Position numbers and translations under genes: made by a program. The notes beneath the pieces were generated by a model. The model worked only from the letters and a program-made list of their open reading frames with translations, was not told where the DNA came from and made no database searches. Positions 45,950-55,453 of a DNA stretch of 64,000 nt are shown piece after piece. This stretch comes from Variovorax sp. dw_308 (GTDB lineage Bacteria > Pseudomonadota > Gammaproteobacteria > Burkholderiales > Burkholderiaceae_C), in the NCBI RefSeq assembly GCF_019207085.1, contig NZ_JAATOM010000001.1:682001-746000 (forward strand), given 5' to 3'. Position 1 is the first letter of the stretch, and each line of letters opens with the position of its first letter.

Positions 45950-47194
45950 TCAGGGCGCCGGGCGCGCGGCGCCCGATGCGACGCGGGCCGCGGTCGCGGG
46001 CGATGCAGCGGGCGACACGGCAGCCGCCACAGGCGCCGCCACAGCCTCCGCCAGCTTCACGCGCGTACCTTCGCGCAGCGGGCCGACGGTTCCGGCCACC
46101 ACCAGTGCACCGTCTTCCACGCCGGTGACGGCCACCAGCGTCTGGCCGTCGACCTGGCCGCGCAGTCCGGTCTGCACCTGCCGGTAGGCGATGCGGCCGT
46201 CGACCACGGTCTGCACATAGGGCGCGGGCTTGTCGATGCGAACGGCGGTGAGCGGCAACGCCAGCGCCGTGGTGCGGCCCACGTCGATCGTGCCCTGCGC
46301 GAACAGCCCCTGGCGGAAGCCGTCGTTGCTGTCCAGGCGGAGGTAGACGAGCACGCTGCGGCTGCCCGCCTGCGCGCTCGGATTCACGCGCACCACGCTC
46401 GCGCCGACCTTGCGCTCGGCCGAGGCCGTGCTCGCCATGCCGGCGGTGCTGCCCTCGATCTGCAGGGAAGCACGCTGGCCGACGCGCACCGACACCGAGT
46501 CGGCCGCCGACAAGGTCGCCTCGACTTCGATGCGACTCAAGTCCACCACTTCGAGCACGCGGCCGTCGATGGCCACACGCTCGCCGGGTTGCGCCAGCCG
46601 CGCCGCAACCTGCCCGGAGATCGGGCTCTTGAGCACCGTGTCGTTGAGCGACTTGCGCGCCACGTCGACCGCGGCCAATGCGGCCCGGTGCGTGGACTGC
46701 GCCGCGTTGAGGGTCGATTGCGAGGTGTCGAGCGCATTGCGCGAGATGAAGCCCTGCTCGACCAGCGCCTTGTTGTTGTCGAGCGTGCGCTGCGCCATCT
46801 CGGTCTGCGCGCGGGCCGAGTCGGCCTGCTCCTGCGCCTGCTGGACGCGGAAGTTGTATTCGACAGGGTCGATGCGCGCGACGACCTGCCCGGCGGAGAC
46901 GGAGTCGCCCTCGCGCAGCGTGAGGCCGATCAACTCGCCGGCCACGCGCGCCTTGACCACGGCCGAGTCGACCGCGCGCAGCGTGCCGGAGACCGGCAGC
47001 GTCTGCATGAGTTCGCGCTGAGTCGCGCGCATAGTTTCCGCGGGCGTCAACACCACTTCGGTCTCGGCCGGTTGCGCGGCGCTGGCGATGGCCGCCTGCT
47101 GGGCCTTGCGCGCGGAGAGTGCGCGCAGCACGCCTGCGCAGATCAGCGCCAGCACCAGCGCGCCGATCAGCCAGCGCAACCACGTCCTTTTCAT
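45950..47194 (-). CDS. RND efflux membrane fusion protein
   Basis: The 414-residue protein has an N-terminal membrane anchor (LIGALVLALICAGVL), a lipoyl-like domain (SGTLRAVDSAVVKARVAGE and LTLREGDSVSAGQVVARID), a coiled coil (about residues 105-185), LKSPISGQVAARLAQPGE and a C-terminal beta-barrel. It links the RND pump and TolC. The ATG at 47194 overlaps the stop of the TetR gene (4 nt), which couples regulator and pump expression. Confidence 0.94.
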   Translation of the reverse strand: MKRTWLRWLIGALVLALICAGVLRALSARKAQQAAIASAAQPAETEVVLTPAETMRATQRELMQTLPVSGTLRAVDSAVVKARVAGELIGLTLREGDSVSAGQVVARIDPVEYNFRVQQAQEQADSARAQTEMAQRTLDNNKALVEQGFISRNALDTSQSTLNAAQSTHRAALAAVDVARKSLNDTVLKSPISGQVAARLAQPGERVAIDGRVLEVVDLSRIEVEATLSAADSVSVRVGQRASLQIEGSTAGMASTASAERKVGASVVRVNPSAQAGSRSVLVYLRLDSNDGFRQGLFAQGTIDVGRTTALALPLTAVRIDKPAPYVQTVVDGRIAYRQVQTGLRGQVDGQTLVAVTGVEDGALVVAGTVGPLREGTRVKLAEAVAAPVAAAVSPAASPATAARVASGAARPAP

Positions 47195-47871
47195 GCGGCA
47201 CTCCTGGAGGAGGGCGCGCAAAGGCCGTTCAGGAGCGTCTCGGCTTGGAGGGCGATGTACTTGTCGGCGTCGAGTTCGATGCTCGGCGCCATGCAGATGT
47301 TGCTGGAATGTTTGGACAGCATGAGAAAGATCATGGGGGCGACGATGGTGTAAATCGCCATGTCGATATCGATCGGCTTGAATTCGCCGCGCTCGACGCC
47401 GCGCCGGAACATGCGGCGAAGCAGTTCGTGGCCGGGCATGACCACCTCGGCCTGGTAGAAGGCCGCTAGCTCCGGAAAGTTGCTGCCCTCGCTCATCATG
47501 AGCTTGGTGATGCCCGAGATCCGGGTCGCGCCAATGCGTTGCCACCAGCTGCGCATCACGTGGCGCAGCATGTCGGGCGTGCTGCCCTCGAAGGCCTCGA
47601 ACTCCTTGTTCCAGTCGGCGAAGTTGCCCGACAGGTTTTCGCGGACGACGGCCTTGAAGAGTTCTTCCTTGCTGGGGAAGTAGAGGAACAGCGTGCCCTT
47701 GGAAACGCCGGCCCGCGCTGCCACTTCCTCGGAGCGTGTGGCGGCGAAGCCTTTCTCTACGAAGAGGTCGAGCGCCGCATCCAGCAGTTCGCCGGGGCGG
47801 GCTTCCTTGCGGCGCTCGCGCTTGGCGCTGACGGTGCGCAGCTTGTCGGCAAGGAAGCTCTGGGACGGCAT
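47191..47871 (-). CDS. TetR-family regulator of the RND operon
   Basis: The 226-residue protein has a TetR helix-turn-helix (EEVAARAGVSKGTLFLYFPS) near residue 60 and a helical ligand-binding domain. It is the first gene of the efflux operon and overlaps the next gene by 4 nt. The ATG at 47871 is preferred over an in-frame upstream ATG at 47937, because a palindromic operator-like site lies between them. No purine-rich ribosome site precedes it, so the leader is short or the mRNA may be leaderless. Confidence 0.92.
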   Translation of the reverse strand: MPSQSFLADKLRTVSAKRERRKEARPGELLDAALDLFVEKGFAATRSEEVAARAGVSKGTLFLYFPSKEELFKAVVRENLSGNFADWNKEFEAFEGSTPDMLRHVMRSWWQRIGATRISGITKLMMSEGSNFPELAAFYQAEVVMPGHELLRRMFRRGVERGEFKPIDIDMAIYTIVAPMIFLMLSKHSSNICMAPSIELDADKYIALQAETLLNGLCAPSSRSAA

Positions 47872-47881
47872 GAGGGAGTTA

Positions 47882-47901
47882 ATGACTGACGGGTTAGTAA
47901 T
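47882..47901. promoter_or_regulatory. Palindromic TetR operator-like site
   Basis: ACTGAC GG GTTAGT (47885-47898) forms a near-perfect dyad with one mismatch, flanked by further symmetric AT positions. It lies about 10 nt upstream of the regulator's start, between the divergent msrA remnant and the efflux operon, overlapping an apparent -10 box (TACTAA on the minus strand). This fits autoregulation by the TetR protein. Confidence 0.55.
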
Positions 47902-47978
47902 GTAGTGACCGACGCTCCGGGCGTCAAGCCGCGACAATGCCGCGTTGCGTCTTTTGCAACATCCGGGATGCCAAATCC

Positions 47979-48286
47979 ATGTCTTCTTCGACCGAATCGA
48001 TCGTTCCGGGCGGCGGCTGTTTCTGGTGCAGCGAGGCGGTATTCGACCGCGTGCAGGGCGTCACCGACGTGGAATCGGGCTATTGCAACGGCTCGGCGAT
48101 GAATCCGAGCTACGAGCAGGTGTGCACCGGCCGCACCGGGCATGTGGAAGTGGTCAACGTCGAGTTCGACACCGCGCAGATCTCCCTGCGCGAGATCCTC
48201 GAGATCTTTTTCGTGGTGCACGACCCGACCACGTTGAACCGCCAGGGCAATTCCAGAAGACCTTTGCGAGCCGGGTGAAGCGCTGA
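47979..48286 (+). pseudogene. msrA: msrA pseudogene with out-of-frame internal deletion
   Basis: The first about 87 codons match peptide methionine sulfoxide reductase A: an active site [34 protein letters not shown], and [14 protein letters not shown]. After RQGN the sequence jumps directly to what is the normal C-terminus, [11 protein letters not shown], but in another frame, so the frame ends at 48278. About 60-70 codons are gone, including the conserved part after [10 protein letters not shown]. The catalytic Cys remains, yet the product would be truncated and probably unfolded. It is divergent from the efflux operon. Confidence 0.8.
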
Positions 48287-48318
48287 ATACCACCGTCATC
48301 TCTTCGCTGCTGCCGGTC

Positions 48319-49239
48319 GTGCTACTGATCGTGGCGGGCTACCTCGCGGGCAAGCGCGGCTGGATCGGCGGCAAGTCGGTGAAGGACCTGTCGAACCTGA
48401 TCTTCATGCTGCTGGCGCCAGCGCTGCTGTTCCGCTCGATGAGCACGGTGCATGTCGAGCAGCTGAGCCTGCGGCCCGTCGCGGCCTACTTCCTGGCGGC
48501 AGGGCTGATCTTCGCGGCGACGATGCTGTGGCGCGGCTTCAACCGGACGGCCGCCGTGCTGGCGCTGGCCAATACGTACAGCAACACCGTGATGATCGGC
48601 ATCGCGCTGGTCGGGCTGGCCTACGGGCCGGACGGCATGGTGGTGCTGCTGACGCTGATCTCGCTGCATTCGCTGGTGCTGCTGACCAGCGCGACGGTGG
48701 TGCTGGAACTGGCGGTGGCGCATGAGAACGCGGCCCGCAGCGGCGCCGGCCGGCAAGATCGCAAGGCGATGCTGCGCACGGTAGGCCGCGCGCTGCGCAA
48801 CGCCATCGTCCATCCGGTGCCCTTGCCGATCATCGCGGGGCTGCTGTTCGCGCAGACCGGCTGGACGCTGCCGGTGGCGATCGATACGCCGATCAATCTC
48901 CTGGGCCAGGCCTTCAGCCCGGTGGCGCTCGCGATGGTGGGCGTCACGCTGGCGCTGACGCCCGTGGGGCAGCACTGGCGCGGCGCACTCGTGCAGGCCC
49001 TGTTCAAGAACGTGGTGCATCCGCTGCTGACGCTGGGGCTGGGCTGGGCGATGGGCCTGCGCGGCCTGCCGCTGGCAGTGATGGTGGTGGCCGCCGCATT
49101 GCCGATCGGCGCCAACGTGTTCCTGTTCTCCCAGCGCTACAAGGTGGCCGAGGAACTGGTCACGGCCAGCGTGGTGGTGTCGACGGTGCTGGCGCTGGTG
49201 ACGCTGTCGGGTGTGATGGCGCTGGTCGGCTACCTTTGA
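48319..49239 (+). CDS. AEC-family (auxin efflux carrier) transporter
   Basis: The 306-residue protein has about ten membrane helices with FMLLAPALLFRSMS, ALANTYSNTVMIGIALVG and the C-terminal AALPIGANVFLFSQRYKVAEELVTASVVVSTVLALVTL region split among helices, typical of the AEC family of organic-anion exporters. The N-terminus is uncertain. The frame is open back to 48283 with NTTVISSLLPVVLLIVAGY, the usual beginning, but the only initiation codons are CTG 48283 or GTG 48319. It starts within the end of the msrA remnant, so the msrA damage may also have affected its start. Confidence 0.88.
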   Translation: MLLIVAGYLAGKRGWIGGKSVKDLSNLIFMLLAPALLFRSMSTVHVEQLSLRPVAAYFLAAGLIFAATMLWRGFNRTAAVLALANTYSNTVMIGIALVGLAYGPDGMVVLLTLISLHSLVLLTSATVVLELAVAHENAARSGAGRQDRKAMLRTVGRALRNAIVHPVPLPIIAGLLFAQTGWTLPVAIDTPINLLGQAFSPVALAMVGVTLALTPVGQHWRGALVQALFKNVVHPLLTLGLGWAMGLRGLPLAVMVVAAALPIGANVFLFSQRYKVAEELVTASVVVSTVLALVTLSGVMALVGYL

Positions 49240-49273
49240 CGCAAGGCGCGGCGCTGCAATCGCGGCCCCTGGT

Positions 49274-50125
49274 CTAGTTGGCCGTGATTGAAAGATGGTA
49301 GGTCACGTCCTGCAGTGCGTCCGCCGCATAGCAGCCGGTGGCGATCCAGCGAAGCTTGTGCGCGCCGACGCTCAGCGGATAGACGAAAAGGTAGTAGCCC
49401 TGCTCGGCGCTCGGCACCAGGGCGAGATCCTTTGCATACCTTGCCCCGCTGGCAGGATCGGGTGAGTACTGGCCGATGTTGTTGGGACCCATCTGGGCGT
49501 TGTAGATGGGAGACTGACTGCCACCAGGCCCCGTGAAGTATCTCGTCGGGCGGGGGACCTTGATGCCGTCGATCCAGACCGAAATCTCGGCCGGCACGCT
49601 GCACGATCCCGCCCCGCGCACGAACTCTTCCGTTCGCGTGGATTCAGGAAGGTCGTTCAGGAACGCCGAATAAGAGTTGTTGATCAAGGGGAAAAAGATG
49701 GCCTTCCCGGCCGGGATACTGCAATTGCGGGTGGCCGTGGTGCCTTGGTAAACCCCACCGAGGAACCATACTTTTCCAACCTGGCGTTCAGCGCAGAACT
49801 GACCCGTCATGTCCGTCAGCGGATACCTGTCAGCCGGCATGGATGCGATCCACTGTTGCCATTCGACGGCCCATCGACCATAGGTTTGCCCACCCGGCAG
49901 CGAGTAGATCGGGGCGATGAGCGGCAATCCTCGTACGGCATCGCCTGCGGCATTGATTGCCGCAGATACAGCCGACGCCTCGGGGAAAGAAACATCGTCT
50001 CGGGGGCCGGGTGCCCTGCCCGGGCCACACTGGCCCGACGGCCCGCACCGGCCGGCATCGGCTGATGGAGAAAGGCCTGAAAGCGCGACAAGCGCCGACG
50101 CCAGCAAAACTGCTTTTGTTTTCAT
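49274..50125 (-). CDS. Secreted hypothetical protein
   Basis: This 283-residue protein has a signal peptide (VLLASALVALSGLSPSADA) and a mature part with about six Cys, several Gly/Pro-rich loops, and motifs such as GRWAVEWQQWIASMPADRYP, CSIPAGKAIFFPLINN and YYLFVYPLSVGAHKLRWIA. No named family is recognised. The regular beta-rich composition and Cys content suggest an exported, disulphide-stabilised protein. A GGGGAAG ribosome site precedes the ATG at 50125. Confidence 0.8.
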   Translation of the reverse strand: MKTKAVLLASALVALSGLSPSADAGRCGPSGQCGPGRAPGPRDDVSFPEASAVSAAINAAGDAVRGLPLIAPIYSLPGGQTYGRWAVEWQQWIASMPADRYPLTDMTGQFCAERQVGKVWFLGGVYQGTTATRNCSIPAGKAIFFPLINNSYSAFLNDLPESTRTEEFVRGAGSCSVPAEISVWIDGIKVPRPTRYFTGPGGSQSPIYNAQMGPNNIGQYSPDPASGARYAKDLALVPSAEQGYYLFVYPLSVGAHKLRWIATGCYAADALQDVTYHLSITAN

Positions 50126-50347
50126 GCTTCCCCTCCTGGGAGACCCCCGTGATCGAGGGGCCGCGAGTGTAGTCCCCGATGTGTGCCGCGGGACATGCCG
50201 GGGACGAACACTTACCTCGGTAACGCCGAGACCGCAGACGCATATCGGCATCGTCGGCGGTGAGTCGGCGAACGGTGTCTTTGAAGAAAGAAGGTTGGTC
50301 GCAGAGGCCGACGAGTGTGCGCGGCGCTCGTCCTGAGGGGCTCGGCT

Positions 50348-50995
50348 CTATGGCGCGAGGCGCTCGCGACGCCAGGATCCGTCCTCCCGCCGATAGCGCA
50401 GCCGGTCATGCAGCCGGCTCGCGCGCCCCTGCCAGAACTCCCAGCGGTCCGGCACCAGCCGATAACCACCCCAATGCGGCGGCCGCGGCGGCGAGAGCAG
50501 ATGCCTTGCCGCGATCACCGCGGCGTTTTTCACCAATACCTGCCGCCCCTCGATGACTTCGCTCTGCGGACTGGCCCAGGCGCCGATGCGCGAATCCAGC
50601 GGACGGCTGGCGAAGTAGGCGTCACTCTCGGCGCCATCGACTTTCTCGACGCGGCCTTCGATGCGCACGACGCGTTCCAGCTCGACCCAATGGAATTGCA
50701 GTGCGGCAAAGGGGTTGCCCGCCAGTTCCTGGCCCTTGCGGCTCTGGTAGTTGGTGAACCAGACGATGCCGCGCGCGTCGTAGCCCTTGATCAGCACGAT
50801 GCGGGTCGACGGCCGCAAGTCGCCGGCCACGGTGGCCAGCGTCATGGCGTTGGGTTCGGGCACCTGGGCGTCGATGGCTTCGGTGAGCCAGCGCTCGAAC
50901 TGCTGCAGCGGGTCGCCGGCGCTCGCGGTTTCGTCGAGTTCGGCGCGCTCGTAGCTCTTGCGCAGCGCGGCCAGGGAATCGTTCGGTGAGCTCAT
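50348..50995 (-). CDS. pdxH: Pyridoxamine 5'-phosphate oxidase
   Basis: The 215-residue protein has the FMN-binding PdxH pattern: an [21 protein letters not shown] strand region, [39 protein letters not shown] and the C-terminal [19 protein letters not shown] with [10 protein letters not shown]. It makes pyridoxal phosphate. It is divergent from the MobA-like gene with 36 nt between the starts. Confidence 0.95.
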   Translation of the reverse strand: MSSPNDSLAALRKSYERAELDETASAGDPLQQFERWLTEAIDAQVPEPNAMTLATVAGDLRPSTRIVLIKGYDARGIVWFTNYQSRKGQELAGNPFAALQFHWVELERVVRIEGRVEKVDGAESDAYFASRPLDSRIGAWASPQSEVIEGRQVLVKNAAVIAARHLLSPPRPPHWGGYRLVPDRWEFWQGRASRLHDRLRYRREDGSWRRERLAP

Positions 50996-51031
50996 GCGGT
51001 GATTGTCGCGCCGGACACCGATACTCCGGCC

Positions 51032-51583
51032 ATGACCAACACACTGCCCACCGTCATCGTGCTGGCTTCCGGACGCGGCGAGCGCTTCGTCGCTTCCGGC
51101 GGCAGCGGTTCCAAGCTGCAGGCCCTGCTGGCCGGCCAGGCCGTGCTGGCGCGTACGCTGGCCCATGTCCAGGCGAGCGGCCTGCCGTGGCACCTGGAAG
51201 ATGCCGGCCATCCCGGCATGGGCGACTCGATCGCGGCGGCGGTGCGCAACACGCCTGACGCGGCGGGATGGCTGATCTTGCCGGGTGACCTCCCGCTGGT
51301 GCAGCCGTCCACGTTGCGGCAGGTGGCGGCGGCGCTCGGCGGCGAGGCGCAGGCGGCGCAGCCCTTCTTCCGCGGCGAGCGCGGCCATCCCGTCGGCTTT
51401 GCGCGGGTGAATCGCGAGTCGCTGATGGCGCTGCAAGGCAACCTGGGGGCGGCGCCCGTGCTCAAGGCGCTGCGTGGCGCCGGGAAGGTCGCGGACATCG
51501 AAGTCGACGACGTCGGCATCGTCACCGACATCGACACGCTCGACGCCCTGGCGCGCGCCGAAGCGTTGCTGCTCAACCCTTAG
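51032..51583 (+). CDS. MobA-like NTP transferase domain protein
   Basis: The 183-residue protein has an N-terminal nucleotide-binding motif [12 protein letters not shown] near residue 8, the [18 protein letters not shown] region, the metal-binding [13 protein letters not shown] and a C-terminal helical part. This is the pattern of MobA/MocA cytidylyl- or guanylyltransferases that complete molybdenum cofactor; xanthine dehydrogenase accessory proteins share it. Its end overlaps the convergent sodC gene by 11 nt. Confidence 0.85.
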   Translation: MTNTLPTVIVLASGRGERFVASGGSGSKLQALLAGQAVLARTLAHVQASGLPWHLEDAGHPGMGDSIAAAVRNTPDAAGWLILPGDLPLVQPSTLRQVAAALGGEAQAAQPFFRGERGHPVGFARVNRESLMALQGNLGAAPVLKALRGAGKVADIEVDDVGIVTDIDTLDALARAEALLLNP

Positions 51584-52127
51584 AGATGACCGCGCAGGCC
51601 GTGCGCGGGCCCGAGTTGCCGGCCGGCTGCGTCTTGAAGTCGTCCGGGTCGCGGTGAACCACCAGCGCGCGGCCCACGACGTTGTTGGCGGCGCCGTCGG
51701 TCAGCGAGATGGCATGGACTTCCACGTCGAAGCGCGCGACACCGGCGGCGTCGGCCTTCAGGCTGGGCAGTTCGCCGGCATGGCTGCCTGCCGCCTCGAA
51801 CTTCCCATGCGTGCCACCGGCCGGATTGAAGTGGCCGCCGGCTGCCATCGCGTTGTCGCCGCAGTCGCCCTTTTCATGGATGTGGAAGCCATGTTCGCTG
51901 CCCGGGGGGAGGCCGCTGACTTCGCCCGTGAGGCGGACGCCATGCTCCAGCGCCGTGAAAGTTGCCTTGCCCTGGGTCGGGTTGGGCGTGATGGCGCCCG
52001 TGGGCGCGAGGTTGGCGACGGCACCGGCCTTTCCCATTCCCATGCTGCCGCAACCGACCAGCAAGGCGCTCGAAAGGGCGAGGGTGGAAAGGGCGAGGGT
52101 GGTCAAGGCGGCGAATCGAAATGTCAT
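51573..52127 (-). CDS. sodC: Lipoprotein Cu/Zn superoxide dismutase
   Basis: The 184-residue protein has a lipobox (LLVGC near residue 26) and a Cu/Zn SOD domain with the copper/zinc motif [34 protein letters not shown] and the C-terminal [20 protein letters not shown] with a second Cys for the intramolecular disulphide. It removes superoxide in the periplasm, probably anchored to the outer membrane. A 15-bp tandem duplication lies in its signal sequence (52073-52102). Confidence 0.95.
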   Translation of the reverse strand: MTFRFAALTTLALSTLALSSALLVGCGSMGMGKAGAVANLAPTGAITPNPTQGKATFTALEHGVRLTGEVSGLPPGSEHGFHIHEKGDCGDNAMAAGGHFNPAGGTHGKFEAAGSHAGELPSLKADAAGVARFDVEVHAISLTDGAANNVVGRALVVHRDPDDFKTQPAGNSGPRTACAVISKG

Positions 52128-52205
52128 GGCTTCTCCAGATGATTGGCCGGTCCAGTATCGGGCGGCCTCATGTCCGGGTAAAGCCGCGCAGCACAAGCCT
52201 GCGCC

Positions 52206-52850
52206 TCACGGGGACTTGTCCGGCGACGCCTGTCGCCGCGACGCCAGGTCACCGTGCGATGCGACCGACAGGTCCTCGCCTGCCATCCTCACCAGCCGCG
52301 CCAATGCCGCGTCGTGGATGCCGTGGCGGCGCAGTTCCAGCAAGGTCTGTCGCGCGTAGTCGATCGACGTGCCGTAGCGGCCTGCCGCGCTGGCGAAGAT
52401 CTCGCGATAGCGCGCCTCGCCCAGTTCGCCGGTGAAGTTGGGGCTGCGCCGCGACAGGGTGAAGGCCAGCGCGCGAACCTTGCCGCCGGGCGTGCTGCAA
52501 TCGAGCCAGCGCGGGTCGTAGACGCCGGTCGGCATCTCGCGCAGCCATAGCCGGCCCAGCGTTTCCAGCCCCTCGGCCGCCGGGATGCGGAACACCATGC
52601 CCTGAACGCTGCCGCCGGAGAGCAGGCCGAACACCAGGCCGGGGTTCGCCGGCGTGCCACGGTTGACGCGGCTCCACATCTTGAGCGCGCGGTGCCAGCC
52701 GTGCACCTTCGCGGGCCGTCGCTCGGCATGCTCGAACTCCTGTTTCCAGATCAGCGAGCCATAGCCGAAGAGCCAGAGGTCGTGGTGGCCGCCCCATTGC
52801 TCGATCACGCGGTCCAGCATGGGCTTCGGATCGCGCAATGGCTTGGGCAT
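52206..52850 (-). CDS. ChaC-like gamma-glutamylcyclotransferase
   Basis: The 214-residue protein begins the core with LWLFGYGSLIWKQEFEHAE, the substrate-binding GYGSLxW motif of gamma-glutamylcyclotransferases, then VHGWHRALKMWSRVNRGTP, GLVFGLLSGGSVQGMVFRI and LWLREMPTGVYDPRWLD. It releases 5-oxoproline from gamma-glutamyl peptides such as glutathione. The start ATG is at 52850, and the gene is divergent from the OmpA-domain gene. Confidence 0.9.
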   Translation of the reverse strand: MPKPLRDPKPMLDRVIEQWGGHHDLWLFGYGSLIWKQEFEHAERRPAKVHGWHRALKMWSRVNRGTPANPGLVFGLLSGGSVQGMVFRIPAAEGLETLGRLWLREMPTGVYDPRWLDCSTPGGKVRALAFTLSRRSPNFTGELGEARYREIFASAAGRYGTSIDYARQTLLELRRHGIHDAALARLVRMAGEDLSVASHGDLASRRQASPDKSP

Positions 52851-52958
52851 GGGGTCGAGCCCGGGCGGGCCGGGGTCGGGTGCAGGTGCACCTACAATTT
52901 GAGGCTCATGGTTCACCGCACCATTATTTACTTGCCCCTTAATAACGGAGTCCGCCCG

Positions 52959-53492
52959 ATGGCATCCCCCAGCGACGACGACAGTCAACAAAATCTCATC
53001 CTCGGCATCGCAGTGGGCGTCATTGCGCTCGTGCTGTTCCTCGTGATCGGCATTGCGCTCTATGCAAACGGCAAGGCGCACAAGGCCAAGCCCGTGGTTG
53101 CGGCGGCCACCGCGCCGGTCGTGGCCACGGTCACTGAAACGGTGGTGGTCGTTATTCCGGACGGCGCGAGCATCCGCGTGGAGAACGGCGTCGTCAACTT
53201 CTACTTCGCAACCGGCAGCACGGACCTCGCGCCCGGCGCGGCCGAAGCGCTGGCCGCCGTCATCCAGGGCATCCAGGGCGGCAAGCGGGCCGTGATCTCC
53301 GGCTACCACGACACCACCGGCGACGCCGCCATCAACGAGCAACTCGCCAAGAAGCGCGCCGAAGCGGTGCGCGACGTGCTGGTCGGACTTGGTGTGCCGG
53401 CCGACAAGCTCGAACTGAAGAAGCCCGAAACCACCGAAGGCAGCGGCAGCAACGCCCAGGCGCGCCGCGTGGAAGTCAAGCTGGGGGATTGA
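52959..53492 (+). CDS. Membrane-anchored OmpA-domain protein
   Basis: The 177-residue protein has one N-terminal membrane helix (ILGIAVGVIALVLFLVIGIALY), a linker, and an OmpA C-terminal domain with VNFYFATGSTDLAPGAAEAL, GYHDTTGDAAINEQLAKKRA and ARRVEV. Such domains bind peptidoglycan. It is short, so it probably links the inner membrane to the cell wall. The ATG at 52959 follows GGAG; an ATG at 52908 is in frame but not needed for the membrane segment. Confidence 0.87.
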   Translation: MASPSDDDSQQNLILGIAVGVIALVLFLVIGIALYANGKAHKAKPVVAAATAPVVATVTETVVVVIPDGASIRVENGVVNFYFATGSTDLAPGAAEALAAVIQGIQGGKRAVISGYHDTTGDAAINEQLAKKRAEAVRDVLVGLGVPADKLELKKPETTEGSGSNAQARRVEVKLGD

Positions 53493-53565
53493 GCCCCCAG
53501 TCGCAGTGGCAAAGCCACATCGACCCGAGATACTGTTCCGCGCGCAAAGGCGCAAGAGCGTATCG

Positions 53566-53596
53566 ATGAAAAGCCCGGTAACACCGGGCTTTTCAT
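53566..53596 (+). terminator. Rho-independent terminator after the OmpA-domain gene
   Basis: A 14-bp perfect stem (53566-53579 with 53583-53596) has a three-nt loop, and the stem is GC-rich in the middle with a T-tract on its 3' arm. It lies 74 nt after the stop of the OmpA-domain gene and 24 nt before the edd start, so it may end transcription between the two. Confidence 0.7.
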
Positions 53597-53620
53597 ATTG
53601 CTTTGGTACGATGATTGGCC

Positions 53621-55453
53621 ATGACCACACACCCCACAGTTCTAAAGGTCACCGAGCGGATTCGCGTGCGCAGCCAGCCATTGCGCAATGCCTATCTGCA
53701 GCAGCTGGCCGAAATCCGTGACCGCGATCGGGGCTCCGATCGCATGGGATGCGCCAACGTCGCGCATGCAGTGGCCGCGATACCGGCCAACGACAAGTTC
53801 AGGGTGGTGAGCGAGCGGGCGCCCAACATCGGCGTCGTGACCGCCTACAACGACATGCTCTCGGCCCACGCGCCGTACCAGGGCTACCCCGACATCATCA
53901 AGAACGAGGCGCGCAAGCTCGGCGCGACCGCGCAGGTGGCCGGCGGCGTGCCCGCCATGTGCGACGGGGTGACGCAGGGAACGCCCGGCATGGAACTGAG
54001 CCTGTTCAGCCGCGACGTGATCGCGATGAGCACGGCCGTCGCCCTCACGCACGACATGTTCGATGCGGCGCTGCTGCTCGGCGTGTGCGACAAGATCGTG
54101 CCGGGGCTGCTCATCGGGTCGCTGCACTTCGGCCATTTGCCCACGGTGTTCGTGCCGGCGGGGCCGATGCCCTCGGGCCTGTCGAACACGGCCAAGTCGA
54201 AGGTGCGCGAACAGGCTGCGCAGGGCCTGGTCGGGCGCAAGGGACTGCTCGAGGCAGAAATGGCGGCCTATCACGGCCAAGGCACCTGCACCTTCTACGG
54301 CACCGCCAACAGCAACCAGATGCTGCTGGAGGCCATGGGCCTGCATGTGCCGGGCAGTGCGTTCATCCAGCCCGGCGACTCGATGCGCGAGGCGCTGACG
54401 CGCGAGGCGGTCCGCACCGTGCTCGGACGCGCCGCGGCCCAGGCCTACGACTGCCCGCCGATCGGCGTGATGGTCGACGAGCGGGCCATCGTCAATGCGA
54501 TGGCCGCGTTGCTCGCCACGGGCGGCTCGACCAACCACCTGATCCACTGGGTCGCGGTAGCCCGCGCGGCGGGCATCGTGATCGACTGGGATGACTTTTC
54601 CAGGCTCTCCGACGTGGTGCCGCTGCTGGCCCGCGTGTATCCCAACGGCACGGCCGACGTCAACGAGTTCCAGGCCGCGGGCGGCCCCGGCTTCGTGATC
54701 GGCGAACTGGTCGAGGCCGGCCTGATGCATGGCGACGTGATGACCGTGCGCGCCGGTGGCATCCGCGAATTCGGCGGCATTCCCGAACTGGCGGATGCAG
54801 CCAATGCCACGTTGCGCTGGAATGCGGCCGCGCCACTGGCCAACGAGGCGATCACGCGACCGGTCGGCCAGCCCTTCAGCGCCACCGGCGGCCTCAAGCT
54901 GCTGAACGGCAACCTGGGCCGCAGCGTGATCAAGGTGTCGTCGGTGCCCGAGGACCGCCATGTGATCGAGGCGCCGGCGCGCGTATTCGATTCGCAGTTC
55001 GCGCTGCAGAAGGCCTTCACCGCTGGCGAACTGGACCGGGACGTCGTGTGCGTGGTGCGCTGGCAAGGTCCGCAGGCCAATGGCATGCCCGAGTTGCACA
55101 AGCTCACGCCGCCGCTGTCCGTGCTGCAGGGCAAGGGCTTCCGCGTGGCGCTGGTCACCGACGGGCGCATGAGCGGCGCGTCGGGCAAGATCCCCGCGGC
55201 CATCCACCTTTCGCCGGAAGCGGCTGCCGGTGGCCCATTGGCCAAGGTACGTGACGGCGACCTGGTCCGCCTCGACGCGGTGGCCGGCACGCTGGCCGTT
55301 CTGCTGCCGGACGACGAATGGGCCGCGCGCGAGAACGCCGTCCAACCCGAGTCCCAACGCGATGCCGACGGCCGCGGCCTCGGTCGCGAACTGTTCGCCG
55401 GCATGCGCCGCAATGCTTTGACCGCAGAAAAAGGAGCCTGTACATGGCTGTGA
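53621..55453 (+). CDS. edd: Phosphogluconate dehydratase (Entner-Doudoroff)
   Basis: The 610-residue protein has the dehydratase features: [39 protein letters not shown] with a cluster Cys, [35 protein letters not shown] and [20 protein letters not shown]. It converts 6-phosphogluconate to KDPG with a 4Fe-4S cluster. Its 3' end overlaps eda by 10 nt, a coupled pair. The ATG at 53621 is preferred over a TTG at 53615. Confidence 0.96.
   Translation: MTTHPTVLKVTERIRVRSQPLRNAYLQQLAEIRDRDRGSDRMGCANVAHAVAAIPANDKFRVVSERAPNIGVVTAYNDMLSAHAPYQGYPDIIKNEARKLGATAQVAGGVPAMCDGVTQGTPGMELSLFSRDVIAMSTAVALTHDMFDAALLLGVCDKIVPGLLIGSLHFGHLPTVFVPAGPMPSGLSNTAKSKVREQAAQGLVGRKGLLEAEMAAYHGQGTCTFYGTANSNQMLLEAMGLHVPGSAFIQPGDSMREALTREAVRTVLGRAAAQAYDCPPIGVMVDERAIVNAMAALLATGGSTNHLIHWVAVARAAGIVIDWDDFSRLSDVVPLLARVYPNGTADVNEFQAAGGPGFVIGELVEAGLMHGDVMTVRAGGIREFGGIPELADAANATLRWNAAAPLANEAITRPVGQPFSATGGLKLLNGNLGRSVIKVSSVPEDRHVIEAPARVFDSQFALQKAFTAGELDRDVVCVVRWQGPQANGMPELHKLTPPLSVLQGKGFRVALVTDGRMSGASGKIPAAIHLSPEAAAGGPLAKVRDGDLVRLDAVAGTLAVLLPDDEWAARENAVQPESQRDADGRGLGRELFAGMRRNALTAEKGACTWL

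Noticed and set aside
43160..47201. Long open frames on both strands across the RND pump and fusion protein genes
   Set aside because: Frames at 43,160-45,337 (plus) and 43,638-47,201 (minus, other phase) are shadows of the RND pump and fusion protein, which show all family motifs in their own frames.
47905..47978. Upstream ATG at 47,937 for the msrA remnant and for the TetR gene
   Set aside because: Both would place start codons within or beyond the operator-like dyad, and the added residues have no conservation to msrA or TetR.
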